A stretch of 29,924 nucleotides of DNA from JACKBJ01 sp964549495 (GCA_964549495.1 CAZJWJ010000065.1:1-29924), one strand, 5' to 3'; shown: positions 8,742-17,412, counted from the stretch's first letter. A program made the numbers and translations. Notes: generated from the letters alone by a model not told the origin.

Positions 8742-9686
8742 CTAGAGACCGCCACCACCCGGGCCCGGGCGACCGGGGCGGCCCGGACCGCGACCGGGGC
8801 CTCCGGGACGGGGCTCGCGCTGCGGCCGGCATTCGTGATCCGGGTTGCCGATGGGCGACTGCTCGGCGCGCTCCAGCAGCTTGTCGTACTGCTCCTGGGT
8901 GATCTTGCCGTCGGCCAGGGCCTGGTCGAGCGCGCCGGAGATGCACTGGACGAAGGCGGCGTGGCCGTCCTCACCCCAGCCCTCGCCGTCCGGGCCCTCG
9001 CAGGGGCAGGCCGAGCGCAGGTCGAGGTCGATGCGCACGGGGCGCTCGGGCCGGGTGGGGCATTCGTGGCCGGGCTTTCCGATATCCGACTGGGCGGCGC
9101 GGGCGACGATCTTGCCGTACTGCTCCTGGCTGATCGTGCCCTCGTCCAGTAGAGCCTGGGCTGCGTCGGTCACGCATTGCACGAACTGGCCGTGGTTCTG
9201 CCAGCCTTCGCCGTCGGGACCGTTGCAGGGGCAGGCTTCGGCCAGGCCCAGATCCCGCGGGCGCTCGCCGCGCTCGGGCCGCTTGGGCCGGTCGGGGCGG
9301 GTCGGGCATTCGTGGCCGGGCGTGCCGATCTCGGACTCGCTAGCGCGCTCCACGATCTTGTCGTACTGCTCTTGGGTGATCTTGCCCTCGTCGAGGGCGG
9401 CCTGGGCAGCGTCGGAGACGCACTGGACGAAGGCCTCGTGGCTCTCCCAGCCGTTGCCGTCGGGGCCGTTGCAGGGACAGGCCGCGCCGAGGCGGGCCAG
9501 GCCGCGATGGTCCGGGCCGCGCTGGCCGGGGCCGCGCCGACCCTGATCCAGCTGGTCCAGCTCGGCGGTGAAGAGGGCGTAGGTGTCATCGGCATCGACC
9601 TGAGCGGCGGCCGGGCTGGCGTAGCCGAAGCTCAGGGCCAGCCCGAAGAGGGCCAGCAGGGCGGACAGGGTGAGGAGCTGCTTCAT
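8742..9686 (-). CDS. Exported protein with three Cys-rich CPCxGPDG repeats
   Basis: The protein has 314 residues from ATG 9686, chosen because GGAGG lies eight bases upstream; a GTG at 9701 is less well placed. A signal peptide (residues 1-28, ending SPAAAQV) precedes three homologous repeats at about 70-127, 152-209 and 227-286. Each has the order CPC(N/E)GPDGxGW, FVQC, an amphipathic LDEGKITQEQYDKI helix pair reminiscent of SHOCT segments, and IGxPxHEC. This gives four cysteines per repeat in a fixed C-x-C-x16/18-C-x37-C pattern. The tail is Gly/Pro/Arg-rich. I do not recognise the family. Disulfide-stabilised or metal-binding domains outside the membrane are plausible, but no function is assigned. 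Confidence 0.82.
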   Translation of the reverse strand: MKQLLTLSALLALFGLALSFGYASPAAAQVDADDTYALFTAELDQLDQGRRGPGQRGPDHRGLARLGAACPCNGPDGNGWESHEAFVQCVSDAAQAALDEGKITQEQYDKIVERASESEIGTPGHECPTRPDRPKRPERGERPRDLGLAEACPCNGPDGEGWQNHGQFVQCVTDAAQALLDEGTISQEQYGKIVARAAQSDIGKPGHECPTRPERPVRIDLDLRSACPCEGPDGEGWGEDGHAAFVQCISGALDQALADGKITQEQYDKLLERAEQSPIGNPDHECRPQREPRPGGPGRGPGRPGRPGPGGGGL

Positions 9687-9946
9687 GGGTTCATCCTCCA
9701 CGTTCGATCGATCCGGCCCGGGCCGATTCCCGGGTTTCGCTGTCGGCCGCGGCTTCCGATCTCACCGCGACACGAGTGCTAGAACGACGCGAATGCGGAT
9801 TGGGTTAGCAAGCTGCTCAGAATTGGCCATCTGGCGTGATCTCGAGCGTTCAGCCGCGGCAACGAGTGGTTCCGGGAAGCCGTTGCTGCGTGGACGCCGG
9901 CGGGACCGGGAGCTAGACTGAAGTCAAGCGCCCTGGGAGATCATCA
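9687..9946. other. Divergent intergenic region
   Basis: No gene is seen. On the + strand TGGACG (9891-9896), a 17-base spacer and TAGACT (9914-9919) form a promoter candidate for the PIN gene. A convincing - strand promoter for the Cys-rich protein was not found. Confidence 0.4.
9891..9919 (+). promoter_or_regulatory. Candidate promoter of the PIN gene pair
   Basis: TGGACG and TAGACT are separated by 17 bases, and the same TAGACT -10 is seen before infC. A start near 9926 would leave a ~20-base leader containing GGGAG seven bases before the ATG at 9947. Confidence 0.5.
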
Positions 9947-10384
9947 ATGCGAGTCTATGTGGACACCTGTGTCTACAACAGGCCCTTCGACGAGCAATCT
10001 CAACCGCGGATCTGGATGGAATCGCTCGCGCTGGCCTTGACCCTGCAACTCGTCGAGGAGCGTGCCATCGAATTGGTGGTGTCAAGCACGCTTCGATACG
10101 AGAACAGCCGCAATCCTGTCCCGTTGCGGAGAGAGTGGGTTGCTCGATGCCTTGGACTGGCCTCTCATTCTCAAGTCATCGATGATGCGGTGATCCAACG
10201 CGCCAAACTGCTCGAGGATCGCGGATTGGGAGCCTTGGATGCGCTCCATGTTGCCTGTGCAGAGGCGTCGGATTGCCAATATTTCGTTACATGTGATGAT
10301 CGTTTGATCCGACGGTATCAGGGGGCCCTTACGGCGATCGACCCGCTCAGCTTCGTTCGTGAACTGACAGGAGACAAGCCATGA
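9947..10384 (+). CDS. PIN-domain protein, VapC-like putative RNase
   Basis: The protein has 145 residues. The PIN fold is supported by an acidic quartet at Asp6 (MRVYVDTCVYN), Glu52 (STLRYE), Asp98 (LGALDALHVA) and Asp117/118 (YFVTCDD), so a metal-dependent RNase active site appears intact. ATG 9947 has GGGAG seven bases upstream. The stop overlaps the next start in an ATGA arrangement, so the two genes are almost certainly co-translated. PIN proteins of this kind are often toxins. Here the candidate partner is downstream and not a known antitoxin family, so the toxin role is inferred. Confidence 0.85.
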   Translation: MRVYVDTCVYNRPFDEQSQPRIWMESLALALTLQLVEERAIELVVSSTLRYENSRNPVPLRREWVARCLGLASHSQVIDDAVIQRAKLLEDRGLGALDALHVACAEASDCQYFVTCDDRLIRRYQGALTAIDPLSFVRELTGDKP

Positions 10385-10608
10385 CGATCAAGGTGCGAAG
10401 TGACCAGGAGATCATCGGTGTGGCGACCCAGCTACTGCTCGGGCACTTGCCGCCATCCCAACTTGCGCGGCTGTGGTCTGCCTGGCACCTTGGGGATGGT
10501 GACTACGTTGCCATGCGAGAGCAGATCTTCGAGGGCGAGACTGTGACGAGCCTTGTCGAGAAGATACGGGTGTACGAGGAAGTGACCTCTCATAGCGAAT
10601 CCGGATAA
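10381..10608 (+). CDS. Small unknown protein coupled to the PIN gene
   Basis: The 75-residue product begins at an ATG overlapping the PIN stop by four bases. I do not recognise it. It is acidic and predicted helical, with a Trp-containing centre (LARLWSAWHLGDGDY) and no obvious ribbon-helix-helix, AbrB or Phd motif. The tight coupling makes it the best candidate for a cognate antitoxin, in the less common toxin-first order. That is a context argument only. Confidence 0.7.
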   Translation: MTIKVRSDQEIIGVATQLLLGHLPPSQLARLWSAWHLGDGDYVAMREQIFEGETVTSLVEKIRVYEEVTSHSESG

Positions 10609-10824
10609 GTGGTCGCTATTGCGCCCGGTCCGCGAGCGCCCGGGCTGCGTCTTCGATGCTCAGCGTGGAACAAGGCCACGCGTCCGCGTCGCTTCCTTGC
10701 CCGGACGCCCGCTTCCTCGGGCTCACGACGCGACATATCTATCCGGATTCGGCATCAGGGGGAGTGACGCCTCGCTATTGTGACTTGGCGACTAGGTCAC
10801 AGTCTGTTGACGGGTACTCAACAT
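10609..10824. other. Convergent intergenic region
   Basis: No supported gene is seen. A weak GC-rich inverted repeat (GCCCG and CGGGC, about 10622-10645) directly after the small unknown gene could act as its terminator, but there is no T-tract. A small open frame from 10656 lacks a ribosome site and any recognisable domain. Confidence 0.4.
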
Positions 10825-13800
10825 TCAAGGGCGGTGGAGGCGGAGTTCAGGAAGATGGATTTTCTGATCGCCAGGACCACCGGACTCAGTTGTCTCCACC
10901 GTTGCGGTTGGCGTCGCGGCCAGTGGCGTCCATGTGGGATCTGGCAGTGCGTTCAGGTCCGCGAGCCGGTCGCGGATGTCGAGGCGGGCCGGCCCGCCCA
11001 GGTCCTTGAACTCGACCAGGATCCGATGTGGGCCGGCGGCGAGATCGCGCGTCACCGAAGCGCTCGCCGAGGGTGAGACCTCGGTCCAGGCATCGGCGAT
11101 CAGCTGCGAGTCCACCCACATCCGCAAGCCGCCGCGCGCATGGACGTCCAGCTCCAGTCGCTGGGTCCGAGTTAGGTGGATGCGCTTCTCCAGGCGGGCC
11201 GAGAAGCCATCGGCCGGCAGCTGCGGATGCGGTCGATCGAGCCCCCAGTCCAGGGCCACCGACTCCAGCTGGTCGATCAGACGCGGGCTCTCTGCCAGGT
11301 TCGGGTCCGCGAAGAGCTCCATGCGCCATGGTGGCGAGCCCTCCGGATCCAGCCGGTAGGCCTCGACGCAGCCCGATGCCCATGCAACGAGCAGGTGGCC
11401 GTCAGGGTGTATCGCCAGCTCTCGCACATGGAATCGAGGAAAGCCGGGGGGATTGTGGTCGATTCGCCCCAGCGTGCCATCGCAAGCGTCTTCAGTGGCG
11501 ACTCGGCCTCGCAGCCGGCCGTCGCGGCTGTAGGCTTCGAGTTCGGCCCGATCGATGCGGTTCAGATAGAAGCCGCCATCGTCGGCCACCGCGAAGCCGT
11601 AGATGCGGGCTCCTTCGGCCACCGGCCAAGACGAAAGCGGTCCACCCTGGTGATCGTAGCGCACCACCAAGCCGCTGCCTGCGAGGTAGAGCGAGTCATC
11701 CGGCCCGCTCTGAATGCGCTCGAAGCCGCTGTCGCTGGGTAAGGTCCACGAGAGGACGAAGCGGCCATCGATCGAATAGCGTTCGACGCGCATCGAGCGA
11801 TCGCCATCGTGGAGCAAATAGAGGTCTCCCGCATCGCTGAAGGTGAGGTCGCGAAGCCATCCTTCTTCCTCGAGTTGCGGTGTCCACCGATCCAGGCGCC
11901 TGCCCTCGCGATCGTGGATCACGATCTGGTCGTTCCAGTCCGCATCGTGCGCCATCAAGGCAAGCCGACCATTCGGTGCGATCGCGAGAGCGGAGCTGTA
12001 TTTGACGTCCGAGGCGGGGTCTGCCGCGGGCCAGCTCGATGCGAATCGCCCATCCCTGCCGTATTCCTGTACCACCGATTGGGCCGGATCGAGCACGAAG
12101 ATGTGCCCGTCTGCCGCGGCCACGATGTCCAGGTTGTTCGCTCCGTCGAAGGGGCCGCGTGGGCGCAGGTTCCCGTCCCCATAGCCCGGCGTTTCCCAAT
12201 CCGTGATGACCTCGCCGGCCAGGTCGAGCTTTCGCACGCGCCCCCTGCCCGTGTCGGCTACGAACAGCCGGTCGCCCTCCAGACCCGAGGTCAGACTCCG
12301 AGGAGCGCGCATTCGGCCCGCCCGGCTGCGCTCTCCGGTCCACTGATCGATCGGCAAGCCGTCGGCGGCAAAGACCGACACGCGGTCGTTGCCCGTGTCG
12401 GCGACGTAGATCCGGCGGTCGGCACCGATGACCACGTCGAAGGGCTCGCGCAGCTCGCCCGGACCGTCGCCCTCGCTTCCGATGCTTCTGGCCTCGCCCC
12501 CCGCGCGCTCCTGAAAGTAGACGATGCGATGGTTGCCGCGGTCGGCGATCCAGAACTCGCGGAAGCCCAGGGTCGCGATGCCACTCGGCATATCGAAGGC
12601 GCCCAGCTCCTCGCCGATGATGCCCTTGTCACCGAACCACACGCCGCTCGATTGAAACATACTCAACCGGTGCTGCGGGGCGTCTGTGGTGTAGAGCAAA
12701 CGCATGGAAAACAGATCCGCGAAAGCCAAATCGGTCGGTTGCTCGAGGTATTCGTCTCCGATGATCCGCAGTGGCTCGCCCTCGGGATCGAGCAAGGAGA
12801 CGCGCCCGTTTCTGGACTCGGCGACGTATCGGCCACCGTCGGCGGTTGGAATCAAGCCGGCGGCACCACCGAGCCGCCCCACCGCGGTGCCGGGTGCCCC
12901 GATCGATTCGACGAAGCCTCCATCGGCCGTGTAGCGCAGGATCCGGTCGCCGACCCCGACTTCGACGTCTCCGTCTGCGCGGACCGCGATGCCCGCCGGC
13001 CTGTCCGCATCCGGCGGCAGGTTGTCGGCCCGACCCCAGGTTTCGAGCAAATGCCCCTCACCGGTCATCCGGAGCACGCGTCCATCTGCCTTTCCATCCC
13101 CTGCCTGGGTCGCGTAGAGCGTGCCGCCCGCGGCAACGGCGACATCCTGTACGCCGCCGTAGATGTTCCGCACACCTCGGAGTTGGCCGTCCGGCCCGAA
13201 GTGCTGGATGCGGGACCAGGCTCCGTCTGCGACGTAGACCTCCCCATCGGGGCCGACATCGATCCCCAATGGCAATGGTGCGCCGAAGCGACCGGGCGCG
13301 ATTCCCTGGCTGCCGAAGCGACCCAGGCACTGACCATCCGCGGTGAAGCGCGCCACTCCGTTCGGAGTACCCGCGTAGAGCGTGCCGTCGTCGGCGGTGG
13401 CCAACATCGAGGCGAGCCATCGGACGCTCGTCATCGGGGCGCTTGGTCTCGGTGATTGTAGACCCGTCCGTTCGGAGGCCGTGCGCAGACCGATTCGAAG
13501 CACGTCCAGGGCTTCGACCCACTCTCCGGACATCGTCGCCGTGAGCCCCGGCCATTGCGAAATGCCCTCCGTCGCGCGGCCGCAGCCTTCAGCATCCCAG
13601 CTCGTGATCAAGCGACCGTGGGGGTCGTAGCGTTGAACCCGGCGCCACCCACCGGTGTACACGCTCCCATCGGGCCCGACGGCCACATCGGACGGTTCGG
13701 GTCCCTCGAAGGCATTCGGCCCGTCGTCCGCCGCGCCGAATGCACCGAGCCAACTTCCATCGGCCGCGAAGCGCTGGATGCGTTTGTTGCCCCAGTCCGC

Positions 13801-14190
13801 AACGTAGATCGTTCCGTCGGGCGCGACATCGATGCCATCGGGGAAGACCAAACGTCCCTCTCCGGTTCCCCAACCTCCGATGACGCGCAGCACCCGGCCG
13901 CGCCTATCGTGAGCGGTGATTCGGCCGTTGGTGCGGTCGACCACGTAGACGATGCCGGCCGCGCGATCGACCGCCACGCCATCGGGCACGCGATAGGCGC
14001 CGGTTGGATCCGAGGCGCCGAGCAGGAAGATGCGCTGGGCATGCGTGATGGGAACAGCCGACTGCGCTTGTACCGATGCGGCGGAGCGAAGCGCATCCCG
14101 GACATCGGATGATGCCAGATGCCCGAGCGCAACCAAGCTACCGATCGAGAGAACGAGCGCGATGGTCAGAGAGAAGGTGCCTGTGCGCAT
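10825..14190 (-). CDS. Large exported NHL-repeat protein with C-terminal PA14-like domain
   Basis: The protein has 1121 residues from ATG 14190, which has GAGGAG eight bases upstream; 14253 lacks such a site. A signal peptide is followed by many NHL beta-propeller repeats of the type VAPDGTIYVADWGNKRIQRF, reaching to about residue 950. A region near 975-1075 (FSARLEKRIHLTRTQRLELDVHARG... AGPHRILVEFKDLGG, quoted in parts) resembles a PA14 carbohydrate-binding domain. It ends in a short Thr-rich linker and KIHLPELRLHRP, comparable to tails of Chloroflexota surface proteins. NHL propellers bind proteins or ligands, and enzyme activity is not indicated. It follows the DUF218 gene on the same strand and may share its transcript. 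Confidence 0.85.
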   Translation of the reverse strand: MRTGTFSLTIALVLSIGSLVALGHLASSDVRDALRSAASVQAQSAVPITHAQRIFLLGASDPTGAYRVPDGVAVDRAAGIVYVVDRTNGRITAHDRRGRVLRVIGGWGTGEGRLVFPDGIDVAPDGTIYVADWGNKRIQRFAADGSWLGAFGAADDGPNAFEGPEPSDVAVGPDGSVYTGGWRRVQRYDPHGRLITSWDAEGCGRATEGISQWPGLTATMSGEWVEALDVLRIGLRTASERTGLQSPRPSAPMTSVRWLASMLATADDGTLYAGTPNGVARFTADGQCLGRFGSQGIAPGRFGAPLPLGIDVGPDGEVYVADGAWSRIQHFGPDGQLRGVRNIYGGVQDVAVAAGGTLYATQAGDGKADGRVLRMTGEGHLLETWGRADNLPPDADRPAGIAVRADGDVEVGVGDRILRYTADGGFVESIGAPGTAVGRLGGAAGLIPTADGGRYVAESRNGRVSLLDPEGEPLRIIGDEYLEQPTDLAFADLFSMRLLYTTDAPQHRLSMFQSSGVWFGDKGIIGEELGAFDMPSGIATLGFREFWIADRGNHRIVYFQERAGGEARSIGSEGDGPGELREPFDVVIGADRRIYVADTGNDRVSVFAADGLPIDQWTGERSRAGRMRAPRSLTSGLEGDRLFVADTGRGRVRKLDLAGEVITDWETPGYGDGNLRPRGPFDGANNLDIVAAADGHIFVLDPAQSVVQEYGRDGRFASSWPAADPASDVKYSSALAIAPNGRLALMAHDADWNDQIVIHDREGRRLDRWTPQLEEEGWLRDLTFSDAGDLYLLHDGDRSMRVERYSIDGRFVLSWTLPSDSGFERIQSGPDDSLYLAGSGLVVRYDHQGGPLSSWPVAEGARIYGFAVADDGGFYLNRIDRAELEAYSRDGRLRGRVATEDACDGTLGRIDHNPPGFPRFHVRELAIHPDGHLLVAWASGCVEAYRLDPEGSPPWRMELFADPNLAESPRLIDQLESVALDWGLDRPHPQLPADGFSARLEKRIHLTRTQRLELDVHARGGLRMWVDSQLIADAWTEVSPSASASVTRDLAAGPHRILVEFKDLGGPARLDIRDRLADLNALPDPTWTPLAATPTATVETTESGGPGDQKIHLPELRLHRP

Positions 14191-14331
14191 CTCGTGGTCT
14201 CCTCGATCTCGGGGGGCAGTTGGGCAGTGCGCAGCTTCGAAGTGCCTTAACACTGAAGCCCGGTCTCGTTGGACAGGCCCATGTGAGACGGCAGGTCTCG
14301 CATCCGGCGACTCTGAGATCGGCGGCCCGGC

Positions 14332-14988
14332 TCACGCAGTCGCGGTGCCGGGCCCGAAGAACTTTTGGATCCGCAGATACTCTCCGTAGACACGCGCGGC
14401 GGACTTGGGGTGCTGCCACCAATCCTCGGCGCGGACGGGCACGCCGTCATAGTCGACCGGATAGGTGAAGCACGACGTGGGCAAGCCGGGCGCCCAGCGG
14501 GCGAAGGTGGCGCGAACGCGGCCGGCGTGGTGCTCCTTGCAGGCAAAGAGCACCGATCGCGCCGGCATGCCGGCCCGCGCCGCGTCCTCCAGGCCAAAGC
14601 GCACGTCCTCGCCGGTGTGATCCGAGCGGGCCGAAGCGAGGATGGCTTCGGCCGGCACCCCGTGCTCGACCAGCGCGTCACGGATCAGCTCGGCCAGGGG
14701 CCGGCCGGTGTCGAAGTAGGCGATGCCCCGCCGGCCGGTGGTGACGACCATGGGAGCGAGGTCCCGGTGGTAGAGCTCGGCCACGAGATCCCAGCGACCG
14801 GTCGAGGTGCCGAGGACCAGGATGAGGTCGGCCGGCTGGGGATCCGACGGTTGGAAGACCGCTTCGCCGATCCGCTCGATGTCTGCAGTGGACAGGTCCG
14901 GCACCTCGGGCTCGCGGGGGATCTCGCGTCCGTAGAGAAATCGATCGCGTTCGCTGCGTGGATCGCCAGTCCGATCCGGGTCGTTCAT
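14332..14988 (-). CDS. DUF218 / YdcF-like domain protein
   Basis: The protein has 218 residues. The segment ADLILVLGTSTGRWDLVAEL, then PMVVTTGRRG, and the middle ILASARSDHTGEDVRFGLEDA match the Rossmann-like DUF218/YdcF family. The usual second strand with SVLFACKEHHAGRVRATF and the YPVDYDG segment follow. No transmembrane helix is visible, so it resembles the soluble YdcF type. The start at 14988 has no strong ribosome site. The preceding peptidase gene ends 25 bases upstream on the same strand, suggesting an operon. The exact substrate of this family is unknown. Confidence 0.75.
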   Translation of the reverse strand: MNDPDRTGDPRSERDRFLYGREIPREPEVPDLSTADIERIGEAVFQPSDPQPADLILVLGTSTGRWDLVAELYHRDLAPMVVTTGRRGIAYFDTGRPLAELIRDALVEHGVPAEAILASARSDHTGEDVRFGLEDAARAGMPARSVLFACKEHHAGRVRATFARWAPGLPTSCFTYPVDYDGVPVRAEDWWQHPKSAARVYGEYLRIQKFFGPGTATA

Positions 14989-15013
14989 CGATCGTTCTGT
15001 CGCGGAACTGACT

Positions 15014-17107
15014 TCACGGATATGCGGTCCCGATCGTGTCCCCGGCCGCGTCCGCCGGCATCAGCCGGTAGCCGGCCGGCTGGCGCGTGGCGGGCGTCAA
15101 GCCGCTGATGGCGGCGACCACCGTCGCGTCGTCCGGGATGTCCGCGGCCTCGAAGGTCGCCAGGCCCTCGGCGTCGGCCTCGGGCCGCCAGATCTGCAGG
15201 CCTTCCGAGCCGAAGATCAAGAGCTGCAGGCCCCAGCGCTGGGGCAGGGTCAAGGGTACGCGCTGCCAGCCTTCAGCTTGCCAGGCGGCATCGCCTACGT
15301 CGATGGCACGCGTCTCACCACCGCTTTCGAGCGCGACCTCGGCAAGAGCCAGCCCTTCCAGGTTGACCGCGTCATCGGTGACCAGCTCCCAGCGCAGCCA
15401 AACCTCTTGGCCGGCATGCTCCGACAGATCGACCCGCTCGGTTCGCCAGCCGCGGCTGCCGGTCAGGCCGGCGCCCAGGTTGTTGCCGTTGGGGTTGGCG
15501 TCGCGGCTGTCTTCGAAGGCCAGGCGCTGCCAGCTGTCGCCCTCGTCGGTCGAGAGGCTCAGGTAGGCGTAGTCCCAGTCCTGTTCGATGGCCTGCCAGG
15601 CCTCGAAGCGGAGCGTGGGCGCGTCCAGCCCGCCGAGATCCACGGGCAGGGTCAAGCGGCTGGCGATGTTGTCGCCTCGCTGGGACCACCAGACGAGATC
15701 GCCCGCGTTCGCCGGGTCCGAGCTCGCACTCACATCCTCACCGAAAGGCGGGTCGGATCCGTCCTGTCCGCTCGGACTCGTGACCGCGTCCTCCGACCCT
15801 GCCGGCAGCGGGTCGAGCAGGCCGACCCGGGTCTCGCCGGCGAAGTCCAGGCGCAGGCGGCCGTTCTCCACCGCCGACGTCACGTCGAAGTAGTCCGTGC
15901 CGTATTGGCGGACCGTCTCGGCGCGGCCCTCGGCCGGCCAGTCGGACCAGTCGGCGCGACTCAGATCGCTGGCGCCGTAGTCGAAGGCATCGCGGCCGCG
16001 GCGGACGTCGGGCGGCAGGGCGTTGGCGATGGCCCAGTCGAGGAAGATCTCATCGAAGGTCATGGGCTGGCCGATCTCGGCCAGGGCGGCCTCGACGCCG
16101 GCCGCGCCGTCGGCATCGGCCTCGACGAAGGCGCGGATGGCCTCCAGGCCGAAGCGGGCGTGCAGGTAAGCCATGAAGGCGTAGCTGGCGGCGTAGTTGG
16201 CCGCGTTGGCGCCGGAGTCGGCCTCCCATTCGAGCAAGGGCGTGTCCGGCCGGCTCAGGAAGTTCGAGCCGTTCTGGGCCCGGTAGCCGGCCAATTCGGC
16301 CGAGAGCTCGCTCAGGCCCTCGTTGGCCCAGACCGCCTCGTTGGGGTCGCTGTGCCAGTGGATCATGTGCTGCAGCTCGTGCGCGAGCAGCGCCAGGTAG
16401 TCGTAGGAACCCGGCGTGTAGACGCTGAGGTTGATGTAGAACATCTCGCGCTGGTTGGAATGCGGCTCCACCGCGCGCGGCTGCTCGTCGACCGAGTAGA
16501 AGTAGCCGGCGATGCCGGCCACCGGCTGATGGTGCAGCACGTGCACCCGCGGGTCGCCGTCGATGCCGGGCGACCATTCGGAGCCGAAGGCCGCCCGCAC
16601 CTTGGGATAGACAGTCTGGTCGAAGCCGTCGGCCCCGCGTTCCAGGGCCTCCGGATCGAAGCGCTGGTCGGTCTGGACCCAGAAGTAGGCATGCTCGCGC
16701 ATTGCCTCCAGCCGCGCCTCGATCTCGAAGTAGCGGCCCGCGTTGATGTCGTGCAGCCAGAAGGTCTCCGTCTCGCCCAGCTCGCGCGCCGGCGGCGCGG
16801 CCGGCGTGGCGAAATCCGGCGGCGCGTCGATGCGCCCGTAGCGCAGCGCGATGTCCAGCGGATCGCGGCCCGGCGGCGCGGCGCGCAGGCGGGCCCAGAG
16901 TTCATCGGTCGGGACTCCGCTCCCGCCGCCGGACGGGTCGCCCTCCGGAGCCCGGTCGGGCTCACCGGATGTGCCACCGGGTGCGGCCTGCTCGTCACCG
17001 GCCGCGCCGGGATCGCGATCGACATTCGAGTTCGGAGCGCCGCGGCAGGCGGAGAGCGCGATCAAGGTGGAGGCGAGAACGAGGACCGAAACGCGTGAGG
17101 TGTTCAT
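15014..17107 (-). CDS. Lipoprotein zinc metallopeptidase, M6 / immune-inhibitor-A-like
   Basis: The protein has 697 residues from ATG 17107. A lipobox LSAC puts the lipidated residue at Cys21, and a Gly/Pro/Asp-rich tether follows. The zinc site is HELQH (His243, Glu244, His247), followed by WANEGLSELSAEL with Glu263 as a likely third ligand or conserved residue. The C-terminal half contains an immune-inhibitor-A-like beta domain (WRTERVDLSEHAGQEVWLRW). It should act outside the membrane on protein substrates. A perfect TATAAT lies at 17120-17115, eight bases before the ATG, so the mRNA may be leaderless. An earlier in-frame start would place the lipobox too far inside. Confidence 0.85.
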   Translation of the reverse strand: MNTSRVSVLVLASTLIALSACRGAPNSNVDRDPGAAGDEQAAPGGTSGEPDRAPEGDPSGGGSGVPTDELWARLRAAPPGRDPLDIALRYGRIDAPPDFATPAAPPARELGETETFWLHDINAGRYFEIEARLEAMREHAYFWVQTDQRFDPEALERGADGFDQTVYPKVRAAFGSEWSPGIDGDPRVHVLHHQPVAGIAGYFYSVDEQPRAVEPHSNQREMFYINLSVYTPGSYDYLALLAHELQHMIHWHSDPNEAVWANEGLSELSAELAGYRAQNGSNFLSRPDTPLLEWEADSGANAANYAASYAFMAYLHARFGLEAIRAFVEADADGAAGVEAALAEIGQPMTFDEIFLDWAIANALPPDVRRGRDAFDYGASDLSRADWSDWPAEGRAETVRQYGTDYFDVTSAVENGRLRLDFAGETRVGLLDPLPAGSEDAVTSPSGQDGSDPPFGEDVSASSDPANAGDLVWWSQRGDNIASRLTLPVDLGGLDAPTLRFEAWQAIEQDWDYAYLSLSTDEGDSWQRLAFEDSRDANPNGNNLGAGLTGSRGWRTERVDLSEHAGQEVWLRWELVTDDAVNLEGLALAEVALESGGETRAIDVGDAAWQAEGWQRVPLTLPQRWGLQLLIFGSEGLQIWRPEADAEGLATFEAADIPDDATVVAAISGLTPATRQPAGYRLMPADAAGDTIGTAYP

Positions 17108-17114
17108 GCTCGGG

Positions 17115-17120
17115 ATTATA
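17115..17120 (-). promoter_or_regulatory. -10 box of the M6-like peptidase gene
   Basis: A perfect TATAAT lies with its last base eight bases before the ATG. Transcription would start at or within one or two bases of the start codon. The -35 region (CTCGGG at 17-base spacing) is weak. Confidence 0.6.
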
Positions 17121-17177
17121 GCGTCCGCGCTCGCCAGCCCGAGTTGCCCGCACCTGGACCGATCGGCGCGTTCCATC

Positions 17178-17346
17178 CCCAGTGCACCGTCGCAGTGAAT
17201 GCTAGGGGTAGCGAGACCGTCGATGCGCCGCTCCAGTGGTTCGATGCGACGAGGGAATGGCAGCGCCATTGCCGAGGAGCAGCGGGCCGCTGGAGCGGAT
17301 GCAGCGGCGGTCGAGCCCCTAGGATTCACTGCGGCGGTGCACTAGG
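17178..17346. repeat. Long nested inverted repeat, MITE-like or structured RNA element
   Basis: The arms at 17179-17208 and 17316-17346 match in inverted orientation at nearly all of 30 positions (core AGTGCACCG and CAGTGAAT). The pairing resumes inside with CCGCTCCAG against CTGGAGCGG, and again at the apex with AATGGC-AGC-GCCATT (17256-17270). The whole ~168 bp therefore folds as one long imperfect hairpin. It lies between htrA and the peptidase gene. No transposase is present, and no target-site duplication is evident to the eye. Confidence 0.75.
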
Positions 17347-17356
17347 CATGACGAAT

Positions 17357-17394
17357 CCCTGGAGCGGCGCAACGGACGTCGCGACGCTCCAGGG
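17357..17394 (-). terminator. Hairpin after htrA
   Basis: The 10-base arms CCCTGGAGCG and CGCTCCAGGG lie at 17357-17366 and 17385-17394, just downstream of the htrA stop at 17413. There is no T-tract, so it may be a transcript-stabilising hairpin or a weak terminator. Confidence 0.6.
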
Positions 17395-17412
17395 ATCTAC
17401 GGCCATGCAGCG

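Noticed and set aside
8462..8974. 170-residue - strand open frame containing the Arg leader as its C-terminus
   Set aside because: Its upstream part is antisense-type noise over the promoter, palindrome and end of the Cys-rich gene. The promoter and ATG 8545 define the short leader instead.
10656..11009. 117-residue + strand open frame
   Set aside because: No ribosome site or domain; it runs into the antisense of the NHL gene, whose coding signal is much stronger.
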